Source: Gammaproteobacteria bacterium
GTDB taxonomy: Bacteria > Pseudomonadota > Gammaproteobacteria > JABDGN01
DNA length: 10,748 nt
Assembly (NCBI GenBank): GCA_016763565.1
Contig: JAESTO010000041.1
Location: 1 to 10,748, forward strand
Direction: 5' to 3'
The notes under the pieces: generated by a model
Database searches by the model: none
What the model was told of the DNA's origin: nothing
The model's input: only the letters and a program-made list of their open reading frames with translations
Translations under genes and position numbers: made by a program
Shown: one piece after another, positions 1 to 6,979 of the stretch
Layout of the letters: the number at the start of each line of letters is the position of its first letter
Numbering within the stretch: position 1 is the first letter of the stretch

Positions 1-44
1 CAGCATTATGAATGCTGTGCTCTAACCAACTGAGCTATGTAGCC
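1..44 (-). tRNA. tRNA-Met (CAT anticodon), elongator type, 5' part only
   Basis: Read on the minus strand from base 44, the sequence begins GGCTACATAGCTCAG, has a D-loop with GGTTAGAGC, and ends at the window edge in a 5-bp anticodon stem (CAGCA/TGCTG) that encloses the 7-base loop TTCATAA, so the anticodon is CAT. The acceptor start GGCTAC and the D-arm resemble gammaproteobacterial elongator tRNA-Met. An initiator tRNA would begin with CGCGGG. The variable loop, T-arm and 3' acceptor lie beyond the left edge. A CAT anticodon can also belong to tRNA-Ile2 (lysidine at C34), but the GGCTAC start argues for elongator Met. Confidence 0.9.
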
Positions 45-61
45 ATGAAAGAAAGGCGCGT

Positions 62-90
62 ATTTTCGCGATTTATTGCCGCCTTGTCAA
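62..90 (-). promoter_or_regulatory. Sigma-70 promoter of the tRNA-Met gene
   Basis: On the minus strand there is a perfect -35 TTGACA (85-90), a 17-base spacer, and a -10 GAAAAT (62-67, four of six consensus matches). A GC-rich discriminator (ACGCGCC) follows. The predicted start near base 55 lies about 11 bases before the mature tRNA 5' end. A consensus -35 with a GC-rich discriminator is characteristic of stable-RNA promoters under stringent control. The -35 box sits directly beside the stop codon of the upstream gene (92-94). Confidence 0.7.
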
Positions 91-91
91 G

Positions 92-760
92 CTAAAAATA
101 GTGGCGCATACCTATTGCGACCACATTTGAACCAATAGTTCCTGGTGTATAGAAGCCAAAGATACCTGAACGGTGATGAATCTTCATTGTTAATTGCCAA
201 TCAGGGTAACGCGGCAACGCAAGACTAACTTCAAATGTTAAATAATTTAAAAAAGTTTGCGCTTTATCAGGGTTATGGTATTCAGGATAAGGAACTTTTG
301 TAGCATAAGAAATTCCATCCCCCACAGATACTGTGGTAATCAAATGCTTATTCCATGGCCAATGCATCCAGCTTATGGCGAAATAAGGATTAATTTGAAA
401 TATAGCGCCTTGCCTAGGATCATCTAAATAAGCCAGATTGACTGCTAACTGTGGTGTGGCATAAACATAGCTAAAAAAACGGCTTACCGCATTACGGCTA
501 TCTAAGGTATAGGCCATACCTAGACCATACAATGATACCCCACTAAATTTATTTTTTTCTTGAAAAAAAATTTGCCCTAGGTTTTCATCAATCACCTGAC
601 CATAAAAACCAATGACTGACCAACGGTGCTGTTGATAATATTCTGCTAATTTATCATTAAACGCAGGCAATTTATGCGCTATTATTGATGGCTGTTGATT
701 CGCATAGCTAGTAATGCAAAGCAATAAACTTAATAAAATGATAACCGAATTTTTACGCAT
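92..760 (-). CDS. Small outer-membrane beta-barrel protein, possibly PagL-like
   Basis: The 222-residue product starts MRKN, followed by a hydrophobic stretch (about residues 6-18) and a likely signal peptidase site after SYA (residue 20). The mature part alternates polar and aromatic residues as beta-barrel proteins do, and it ends in ...RHYF, with the C-terminal phenylalanine preferred by the Bam machinery. A conserved-looking C-terminal motif, HHRSGIFG (195-202), contains an H-x-S pair (H196, S198). PagL lipid A 3-O-deacylases use a His-x-Ser pair plus a downstream Glu. No Glu is visible after S198 here, so enzymatic activity is doubtful. The start is the ATG before the signal peptide, and no clear Shine-Dalgarno is seen. 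The gene lies 56 bases downstream of ychF on the same strand, so read-through from that operon is possible. Outer-membrane location is fairly sure and function is unknown. Confidence 0.7.
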   Translation of the reverse strand: MRKNSVIILLSLLLCITSYANQQPSIIAHKLPAFNDKLAEYYQQHRWSVIGFYGQVIDENLGQIFFQEKNKFSGVSLYGLGMAYTLDSRNAVSRFFSYVYATPQLAVNLAYLDDPRQGAIFQINPYFAISWMHWPWNKHLITTVSVGDGISYATKVPYPEYHNPDKAQTFLNYLTFEVSLALPRYPDWQLTMKIHHRSGIFGFYTPGTIGSNVVAIGMRHYF

Positions 761-816
761 TATTTTTTTGTAAGCGATAATAAAAAGCTTAGCTCAACCA
801 TGTCACCACGCAAAAA

Positions 817-1902
817 CTAAACATTAAAGCGAAAGTGTACGACGTCGCCATCTTTCATTAAATACTCTTTGCCTTCTAAGCGCCATTTTCCCGCTTCTTT
901 GGCACCTGCTTCACCCTTATGCGCAATATAGTCATCATAAGCAATGACTTCAGCACGAATAAAACCTTTTTCAAAATCCGTATGTATACACCCTGCAGCT
1001 TGCGGGGCTTTAGCACCCACGGTAACCGTCCAAGCACGTGCTTCTTTAGGGCCCGCGGTAAAAAATGTTTGCAAGTACAGCAACTGATAACTTGCACGAA
1101 TCAAGCGATGTAAACCAGGCTCTTGCAATCCCATTTCTGCCAGAAACTCTTGTTTATCGCCATCCTCTAGCTCAATGATTTCAGCTTCAATTGCTGCACA
1201 AATAGCTACGATACCCGCACCTTCTTGCTTGGCAATGGTTGTTACTGTATCCAGATAAGGATTATTTTCAAAGCCATGCTCATCGACATTGGCAATATAC
1301 AGCACCGGTTTTACGGTTAACAATTGCAAATGATGTACTAACTGCTTGGCGTCATCATCTAATACGCGAACAGGATTACCTTGATTTAAATGTTCTTTAA
1401 TATGTTGCAACGTCTCTTTATCTGCTACTGCTTTTTTATCACCCGTTTTCGCCGTTTTGGTGACTTTCTGTAAGGCTTTGTCAATACTTTCTAAATCGGC
1501 CAAACATAATTCAGTATTAATAACGTCAATATCTGCTTGCGGATTAATATTACCGGCAACATGAGCAATGTCATCGTCATCAAAACAGCGCACCACATGT
1601 AAAATGGCATCGGTTTCACGAATATTCGCCAAAAATTTATTTCCTAAACCTTCACCTTGCGCAGCACCCGCGACTAAGCCTGCAATATCGACAAACTCCA
1701 TAACGGCGGGAATTATTTTAGCTGACTGTGCAATGCTAGCAACATTATCTAAACGTGAATCAGGTACTGGCACAATACCCGTATTTGGCTCGATGGTACA
1801 AAAAGGATAGTTAGCCGCCTCAATGCCGGCTTTAGTTAATGCATTAAATAAGGTTGATTTACCAACGTTGGGCAAGCCAACAATGCCACAATTCACTGCC
1901 AT
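817..1902 (-). CDS. ychF: Ribosome-binding ATPase YchF (Obg/OLA1 family)
   Basis: The 361-residue length is typical for bacterial YchF (363 in E. coli). The G1 P-loop GLPNVGKST is at 9-17, G3 DIAGLV at 72-77, and G4 is NVDE at 205-208. An N-x-x-E in place of N-K-x-D is what makes this family prefer ATP over GTP. H114, which replaces the usual catalytic glutamine in the family, is present, and C35 in YPFCTIEPN matches the redox-sensitive cysteine described for E. coli YchF. A TGS domain fills about residues 278-361. The protein binds ribosomes and is linked to oxidative-stress control and start-codon selection. Its ATG lies 7 bases after the pth stop, so the two are almost certainly co-transcribed. 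No strong Shine-Dalgarno is visible. The gene is intact. Confidence 0.97.
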   Translation of the reverse strand: MAVNCGIVGLPNVGKSTLFNALTKAGIEAANYPFCTIEPNTGIVPVPDSRLDNVASIAQSAKIIPAVMEFVDIAGLVAGAAQGEGLGNKFLANIRETDAILHVVRCFDDDDIAHVAGNINPQADIDVINTELCLADLESIDKALQKVTKTAKTGDKKAVADKETLQHIKEHLNQGNPVRVLDDDAKQLVHHLQLLTVKPVLYIANVDEHGFENNPYLDTVTTIAKQEGAGIVAICAAIEAEIIELEDGDKQEFLAEMGLQEPGLHRLIRASYQLLYLQTFFTAGPKEARAWTVTVGAKAPQAAGCIHTDFEKGFIRAEVIAYDDYIAHKGEAGAKEAGKWRLEGKEYLMKDGDVVHFRFNV

Positions 1903-1909
1903 AATTATT

Positions 1910-2500
1910 CTACTGTTTTAAAGGTTTAGTGTGTAACTCTTTCATGGCGTTGGCAATATCCCCAGACATAATCAGGGGCATCAACGCCAGTACTTCAGCA
2001 AGCGCATCATCAATTAATGCCTGTTCAGACTTGCTCGGTCTTTTTAATACATAGTCAGCGGTTTGCTTGCTATTTGTGGGCTTGCCAATACCAATGCGTA
2101 AGCGAGAAAATTGTTTCCCCTTATGGTTAAAAATATCATGCAAACCATTATGCCCACCGTGACCACCGCCATTTTTTAATTTAACCACACCTGCAGAAAA
2201 ATCTAATTCATCATGAGCAATTAAAATCTCACCAGGATCGATTTTATAAAAATTACTGATGGCAGCAACAGCTTGGCCACTGTTATTCATATAAGTAGTA
2301 GGCACTAATAACCGACAATCGTGTTCCGCGACAAGGGCACGTGCCACTAAGCCATGAAATTTTCTTTCTGCTTGTAACGTCACCGCACAACGTGCGGCTA
2401 ATTGCTCGACAAACCAGGCGCCAGCATTATGCCGCGTAGCCGCATAATCCACGCCTGGATTGCCCAAACCAACAATCAATTTGAGCGGAATTTGGCTCAC
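1910..2500 (-). CDS. pth: Peptidyl-tRNA hydrolase
   Basis: The 196-residue product is a full-length Pth (194 in E. coli). It hydrolyses the ester bond of peptidyl-tRNAs released from stalled ribosomes, which frees tRNA for reuse, and it is essential in most bacteria. The N-terminal VGLGNPG (10-16) and the catalytic H24 in TRHNAG are present. So are N72 in TTYMNNSG, D97 in AHDELD, and H117 and N118 in GGHGGHNG, each shifted by four from the E. coli positions. The start appears to be GTG (2498-2500, protein MSQIP). No in-frame ATG lies between it and the core motif, and the Shine-Dalgarno is weak. The gene starts 20 bases after the broken rplY reading frame ends, so translational coupling to rplY may have been lost with the decay of that gene. 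Confidence 0.96.
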   Translation of the reverse strand: MSQIPLKLIVGLGNPGVDYAATRHNAGAWFVEQLAARCAVTLQAERKFHGLVARALVAEHDCRLLVPTTYMNNSGQAVAAISNFYKIDPGEILIAHDELDFSAGVVKLKNGGGHGGHNGLHDIFNHKGKQFSRLRIGIGKPTNSKQTADYVLKRPSKSEQALIDDALAEVLALMPLIMSGDIANAMKELHTKPLKQ

Positions 2501-2520
2501 AATAATCGTTAGCTTACGCG

Positions 2521-3184
2521 CTAGCTAGCATCAGTTTTTTCTTTTTCAGCATTTACCGGCTCAGCAGCCTCTTCAGTTGGGGCAGTCTCGGCTGCGACAC
2601 GTTTTGGTATATGAATACTAACAACCGGATGATCATGTGCATCATCGTCAACAGCGTGCGCCAATTCAATACCTTTAGGTAATTTCACATCCGTCTAGCG
2701 CATTGTTGCATCTAGCTCCATTGCAATAATACTAATTTCGATAAACTCAGGCAAATCAGCGGGCAAACATTTAATTTCCAACTCAGTCAGGTGATGATTA
2801 ACCATACCACCTTGTACCTTAACACCTGCGCATCTTCTTCATGGGTGAAATGTAATGGCACATTTCTAACCAAGGCTTGTTTGGCACTAACGCGTAACAA
2901 ATCCATATGCAGAATTAACTCTTTATAAGGGTGGCGCTGTAAATCTTTCACCACAGCTTGCTCTTTCTTTCCATCAATTTCAATGGTAAGAATACTCAAA
3001 AAAACACTTCATGTTCAATGGCTTTCCATATCTCATTGTGCTTAATTGTAAGACTCACCGCAGGCTGACCAGCACCATAAATAATGGCAGGCATTAGCCC
3101 TTGTTGACGACGCAGACGGCGGCTCGCACCCTTCCCCGCATCTTTGCGCACTTTTGCGCTTAACTGTAAAATAGGTTTTGACAT
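2521..3184 (-). pseudogene. rplY: 50S ribosomal protein L25 (Ctc/TL5 form), two frameshifts and an internal stop
   Basis: L25 binds 5S rRNA. The ATG at 3182-3184 has a good Shine-Dalgarno (GAGGAG, 3191-3196), and the first 60 residues (MSKPILQLSAKVRKDAGKGA...) read as L25. At a run of seven T on the coding strand (2998-3004) one base is missing, giving a premature TGA. Adding one T restores ...HEVFFLSILTIEIDG. A second one-base loss at 2825-2826 (GG where GGG would keep frame) stops the next frame, and restoring it gives ...[16 protein letters not shown]. In the restored frame a TAG remains at 2695-2697 (probably TTG before), followed by TDVKLPKGIELA and an acidic tail ending KEKTDAS at the TAG at 2521. 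The repaired protein would be 221 residues, the usual Ctc-type length. L25 is dispensable in E. coli. Homopolymer read errors could explain the frameshifts but not the stop. Confidence 0.88.
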
Positions 3185-3209
3185 ATTATTCTCCTCATAA
3201 TGTTTCACT

Positions 3210-3232
3210 GCCGATTCTACGACCAAATCGGC
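3210..3232 (-). promoter_or_regulatory. 5'-end hairpin in the rplY leader
   Basis: A perfect 7-bp inverted repeat (GCCGATT / AATCGGC) surrounds a 9-base loop. It lies between the extended -10 box and the rplY Shine-Dalgarno. With a start near 3237 it would form only a few bases from the 5' end of the mRNA. Such a hairpin could protect the transcript from 5'-end-dependent decay. Any regulatory role is inference. Confidence 0.35.
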
Positions 3233-3243
3233 AAAGGGTGCGA

Positions 3244-3252
3244 ATTATAGCA
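3244..3252 (-). promoter_or_regulatory. Extended -10 promoter for rplY-pth-ychF
   Basis: The minus strand shows TGCTATAAT, a perfect -10 hexamer with the TGn extension that can replace a good -35. No convincing -35 is seen 16-18 bases upstream. The predicted start near 3237 leaves a leader of about 50 bases before the rplY ATG, containing the 3210-3232 hairpin and GAGGAG. It is the only good promoter I see ahead of this gene cluster. Confidence 0.55.
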
Positions 3253-3694
3253 AAAAAACCTTGCTAACTAGCGAACTATGCGCTAATTATCAAGAGATAG
3301 TAGCGATTAGCCCCTTCTTTTCATGATAGGCGATGCAATCTGGTTAGTAAACTTTCAAACACCCATTCAAGAAGCCGATGGGGCAGAATACCTGTGTCTA
3401 ATTGACATGATGCTGCTCAAACAACCTTATTATGCCTAAAGTGGCAAAAGAAGCTTAAATTACAACAATTAGTCAAACGCATCAATCAACAGCAAAAAAA
3501 ACAAACAGAGTGCTCTTACGTTGCGCTGCATTGATATGACTGAGAATAGACCCACGAACAAAAAAGTAAAATCTTCATTACATTCGCAATGATCGCACCT
3601 GTAAGGCTGGTTTGCTGATGCAAAGAAAAAAAGCTAATCATGTTAAGTCAGTATTTTCAATATTTTCTAGGCAGCAAAACTAACATGCAAAACT
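3253..3694. other. Gene-poor stretch between rplY promoter and xthA, with possible gene debris
   Basis: No intact gene is visible in these 442 bases. On the plus strand three short stretches look protein-like. A 38-codon frame from ATG 3323 to the stop at 3437-3439 begins MIGDAIWLVNFQTP. A second frame from about 3425 includes QKKLKLQQLVKRINQQQKK and ends about 3535. A third, about 3576-3680, includes RNDRTCKAGLLMQRKK. They lie in successive frames and could be parts of one decayed gene. I do not recognise a family, and no ribosome binding site precedes them. Chance is not excluded. Confidence 0.25.
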
Positions 3695-4477
3695 TTATAA
3701 ACGAAAGCTCGCCATCACAGGAGCATGATCGGAAGGTCGTTGCCATTTACGTGGTTGTCTATCAATCGTCACGGCTTGACAAGACTCTGCCAAAATCTTA
3801 CTTGTTAAAATATGATCGATACGCATACCATGGTTACGATGAAAAGCACCCGCACGGTAATCCCACCAACTGAAGTGTTTCTCTTCTTGCTCAAACAGGC
3901 GAAAAGTATCACTTAAGCCAGCGGTTAGCATGGCTTGAAAAGCTTGACGCTCTGCTTCGCTGACTAATATTTGACCTTGCCATGCGCTAGGATCGTGTAC
4001 ATCACGATCGTCGGGAGCAATATTAAAATCACCTAAAATAACAAATTGATCATATTCTGTTAATTGCTGTTCGATATAAGCTTGCATCGCAGTTAGCCAT
4101 TGCAGTTTGTATTGATATTTCTCGGCACCGACGCTAGAACCATTGGGAATATAAACGTTCAATATACGGATATTGCCAATAGTCGCAGCTAAAACGCGGC
4201 GTTGTGGGTCGTCAAAGCCGGGGAAATCGGTCACAATCTCCGCTGCCGGCTGGCGGCTAAGAATAGCCACACCATTATAAGTTTTTTGCCCGGCATAGAT
4301 GACGTGATAACCGGCTTCGTCTATCGCTTGCGCAGGAAATTTTTCATCAACCGTCTTGGTTTCTTGCAAAACTAAAATATCAGGCTGCTCACTTTCAAGC
4401 CATTGTAAGACATGCGGTAAACGTACATTGAGGGAATTAACATTCCACGTAGCTATTTTGAGGATATTATCTGTCAT
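3695..4477 (-). CDS. xthA: Exodeoxyribonuclease III (AP endonuclease, ExoIII family)
   Basis: The 260-residue product is close to E. coli ExoIII (268) and belongs to the endonuclease/exonuclease/phosphatase fold. It cleaves the backbone 5' of abasic sites and degrades duplex DNA 3' to 5' during base excision repair. The visible active-site set is ATWNVNS (9-15, N12), LQETK with metal-binding E39, Y109 in NVYIPNGS, GDFNIAP (149-155, D150 and N152), MRIDHIL (D221) and the C-terminal SDHAPV (249-254, D250 and H251). All key residues are present. The ATG is the only sensible start, and no Shine-Dalgarno precedes it. A TATAAT box ends only six bases upstream of the ATG, so the mRNA may be leaderless. 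It is transcribed divergently from mrcA. Confidence 0.94.
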   Translation of the reverse strand: MTDNILKIATWNVNSLNVRLPHVLQWLESEQPDILVLQETKTVDEKFPAQAIDEAGYHVIYAGQKTYNGVAILSRQPAAEIVTDFPGFDDPQRRVLAATIGNIRILNVYIPNGSSVGAEKYQYKLQWLTAMQAYIEQQLTEYDQFVILGDFNIAPDDRDVHDPSAWQGQILVSEAERQAFQAMLTAGLSDTFRLFEQEEKHFSWWDYRAGAFHRNHGMRIDHILTSKILAESCQAVTIDRQPRKWQRPSDHAPVMASFRL

Positions 4478-4483
4478 TGATGA

Positions 4484-4513
4484 ATTATAGCAGCGAAGAT
4501 AAATTTATATCAC
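4484..4513 (-). promoter_or_regulatory. Promoter of xthA, extended -10
   Basis: The minus strand reads TGCTATAAT (4484-4492), an extended -10 with a perfect hexamer. A possible -35, GTGATA (4508-4513, four of six matches), lies 18 bases upstream. Only six bases separate the hexamer from the ATG at 4477, so transcription would begin at or next to the start codon. Confidence 0.5.
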
Positions 4514-4522
4514 TTTTTTCTA

Positions 4523-4528
4523 TATAAT
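4523..4528 (+). promoter_or_regulatory. -10 box for mrcA
   Basis: A perfect TATAAT lies 38 bases before the mrcA ATG, which would give a leader of about 32 bases. No good -35 is seen at the right spacing (the bases near 4500 are AT-rich) and there is no TGn extension, so the call rests on the hexamer and its place in the divergent intergenic region. Confidence 0.4.
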
Positions 4529-4566
4529 GTTGCTCTTTGTAATTGTGACTTAATAAAAATTTAATC

Positions 4567-6975
4567 ATGCCACGTAAACGCCATATTTTTTTAAAAATTT
4601 TCTTTTTACTCCTTATTGTCATTACAATTATCGGCACTATTGCTGTAATGTACTTGGAGCAACAGCTACCAGATGTTAGTAAACTAAAGACGATACAACT
4701 GCAAGTACCGATGCGTATTTTTACTAACGACGGTAAGCTCTTTGCCAAATTTGGCGAAAAGCGACGGATACCCGTAGAAATAAAAGATGTACCACCGCTA
4801 TTAATTAACGCGTTAATCGCGACGGAAGACCATCGCTTTTATGAGCACTCAGGCGTCGATATCATTGGACTAGCACGGGCCGCTATTAAACTGTATGTCA
4901 CAGGCAAGAAAGATCAGGGTGGTAGCACTATTACTATGCAAGTTGCACGTAATTTCTTTTTGACACGCAAAAAAACTTATACACGAAAAATACGCGAAAT
5001 TTTATTGGCATTAAAAATCAGCCGCGAACTCAGCAAACAAAAAGTACTTGAGCTTTATTTAAACAAAGTATATTTAGGTAAACGTGCCTACGGTATAGCT
5101 GCTGCCGCACAAACCTATTATGGTGTACCGCTTGATGAATTAACGTTAGCACAAATGGCGATGCTTGCTGGGTTACCACAAGCGCCTTCTGCCTTAAATC
5201 CTATTTCGCACCCTTTCGCCGCAAAAAGACGTCGCACCATCGTGTTAGGCAATATGCTTGAACAACACCATATTAATCAACAACAATTCGATGAAGCTAA
5301 TAATGCACCGATTGCTGCCAGCTATCATTATTTAAATGTATCACTCAAAGCACCTTATGTAGCAGAAGAAATTCGCGATAAATTAGTACGACAATATGGT
5401 AGCAAAGCCTATTCAATGGGTTTGACTGTTTATACAACAATTGATAGCCACTTGCAACACGCTGCTAATCAAGCAGTACGACACGCTATTTTAGCTTATA
5501 GCCAACGCCATGGTTTTCGCAAACCACAACAAAATTGGGGCACACCACCTGATGATTTAAGGGCATGGCAAGAACGTTTATACAAGATAACCACCATTAA
5601 TAGTTTAATACCCGCCATTGTGTTAACCGTTGAAGCACAACAAATTACTGTGTTGCTTACAGGTGGTGAGACTATCATCCTTCCTTGGCAAGGTTTATCC
5701 TGGGCCAGGCCGCAACTAGCGAATGGTTCGGTAGGTAAAATGCCAGAACAAGCCAAACAAATTGTAAAAATAGGCGATGTCATTCGCGTATTAAAAACGA
5801 CTGATGATGCATGGCAATTATCGCAAATTCCTGAAGTCGAAGGTGCGCTGGTATCATTGAATCCACATAACGGTGCTGTCTTAGCTATGGTCGGTGGTTT
5901 TGATTTTACACGCAGTAAATTTAACCGCGTTGAGCAAGCAGAACGTCAACCAGGCTCTGGCTTTAAACCATTCATTTATTCTGCAGCGTTAAATAAAGGC
6001 CTCACGCTAGCAACACTCATTAATGATGCACCCATCGTAACTAAAATGGCCGATCAGGTAGAACTATGGCGACCACAAAACGATACAAAAAAGTTTTATG
6101 GCCCAACACGCTTGCGTGTTGGCTTAACAAAATCACGCAATTTAGTGTCTATTCGCTTGCTACAAGAAATTGGCATTCCTTACACCATTGATTATGTTAA
6201 ACGTTTCGGCTTTAGTGGCAAAAACACGCCGCCCAATTTATCACTGGCATTGGGCGCTGGCGATGTGACACCGTTACAATTAGCCACCGGCTATGCCATT
6301 TTTGCTAATGGTGGCTATCGCGTCAAATATCACTTAATTAATAAAGTCATTAATGAAAAAAACGAGGTGTTATTTCAAGCTCATCCTGAGCAGGCTTGCG
6401 TGAAAAATTGTTTTACTGATAACACTATTAAACAAGAAGCCAAAGATAAAACCACACAAACAATAACTAACGAAAACCCATTAGCGCCGCGTGTTATCAC
6501 TGCGCAAAATGCCTATTTGATGACGTCTGCCTTACATAGTGTTATTCAACAGGGCACAGGTCGTGGTGTTCGCGTACTAAACCGCAGTGACTTAGCTGGA
6601 AAAACCGGCACGACTAACGATCAACACGACGCTTGGTTTTCGGGTTTTAATAGCGATATTGTGGCGGTTGTTTGGGTAGGGTTTGACCAACCTCGCTCTC
6701 TTTACGAATACGGTGCACAAGCTGCACTACCCATGTGGATTGACTTTATGCGCATCGCACTCAACGATAAGCCTACACACACCATGCCAAGACCTCTAGG
6801 CTTGACCACTATTCGTATTAATAAAAAAACAGGCTTGCCAACAAAAAGCGATAGCGACAATACGTTATTTGAAGTTTTTCGCCAACAATATGCGCCTAAA
6901 GCCAGGCACAATCCAAAGCAAAATAGCCAACCATCCGATAAACAAGACACTTCCGTTTATCACAATCTTTATTAA
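4567..6975 (+). CDS. mrcA: Penicillin-binding protein 1A, bifunctional peptidoglycan synthase
   Basis: This 802-residue class A PBP polymerises lipid II into glycan strands and cross-links the peptides in the periplasm. A basic N-terminus (MPRKRH) precedes one membrane anchor (about 8-29). The glycosyltransferase (GT51) domain spans about 55-230, with catalytic E87 in ATEDHRFYEH, QGGSTITMQ (117-125) and RELSKQKVLELYLN (153-166). An OB-like insert occupies roughly 315-420, as in proteobacterial PBP1A. The transpeptidase domain has S464-G-F-K467, S523-R-N525 and K679-T-G-T682, so both activities look intact. The C-terminal tail (about 775-802) is polar and probably disordered. The ATG is chosen because it gives the normal basic-then-hydrophobic start. 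No Shine-Dalgarno is evident. tgt begins 4 bases after the stop. The length is slightly below E. coli PBP1A (850). Confidence 0.95.
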   Translation: MPRKRHIFLKIFFLLLIVITIIGTIAVMYLEQQLPDVSKLKTIQLQVPMRIFTNDGKLFAKFGEKRRIPVEIKDVPPLLINALIATEDHRFYEHSGVDIIGLARAAIKLYVTGKKDQGGSTITMQVARNFFLTRKKTYTRKIREILLALKISRELSKQKVLELYLNKVYLGKRAYGIAAAAQTYYGVPLDELTLAQMAMLAGLPQAPSALNPISHPFAAKRRRTIVLGNMLEQHHINQQQFDEANNAPIAASYHYLNVSLKAPYVAEEIRDKLVRQYGSKAYSMGLTVYTTIDSHLQHAANQAVRHAILAYSQRHGFRKPQQNWGTPPDDLRAWQERLYKITTINSLIPAIVLTVEAQQITVLLTGGETIILPWQGLSWARPQLANGSVGKMPEQAKQIVKIGDVIRVLKTTDDAWQLSQIPEVEGALVSLNPHNGAVLAMVGGFDFTRSKFNRVEQAERQPGSGFKPFIYSAALNKGLTLATLINDAPIVTKMADQVELWRPQNDTKKFYGPTRLRVGLTKSRNLVSIRLLQEIGIPYTIDYVKRFGFSGKNTPPNLSLALGAGDVTPLQLATGYAIFANGGYRVKYHLINKVINEKNEVLFQAHPEQACVKNCFTDNTIKQEAKDKTTQTITNENPLAPRVITAQNAYLMTSALHSVIQQGTGRGVRVLNRSDLAGKTGTTNDQHDAWFSGFNSDIVAVVWVGFDQPRSLYEYGAQAALPMWIDFMRIALNDKPTHTMPRPLGLTTIRINKKTGLPTKSDSDNTLFEVFRQQYAPKARHNPKQNSQPSDKQDTSVYHNLY

Positions 6976-6979
6976 AAAT

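Noticed and set aside
2787..2999. Separate small protein starting with TTG in the middle of rplY
   Set aside because: Its sequence is the direct continuation of L25 after a one-base frameshift, and no ribosome binding site precedes it.
3640..3873. Plus-strand open frame of 77 codons
   Set aside because: It mostly runs antisense to the conserved C-terminal part of xthA and has no ribosome binding site.
4485..4748. Minus-strand open frame of 87 codons over the mrcA start
   Set aside because: It is antisense to the mrcA membrane anchor, and its hydrophobic look is a by-product of that overlap.
6869..6979. Upstream extension of tgt to 6869
   Set aside because: These codons overlap the mrcA coding end and encode nothing resembling the Tgt N-terminus. 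ATG 6980 directly precedes the conserved region and lies 4 bases after the mrcA stop.
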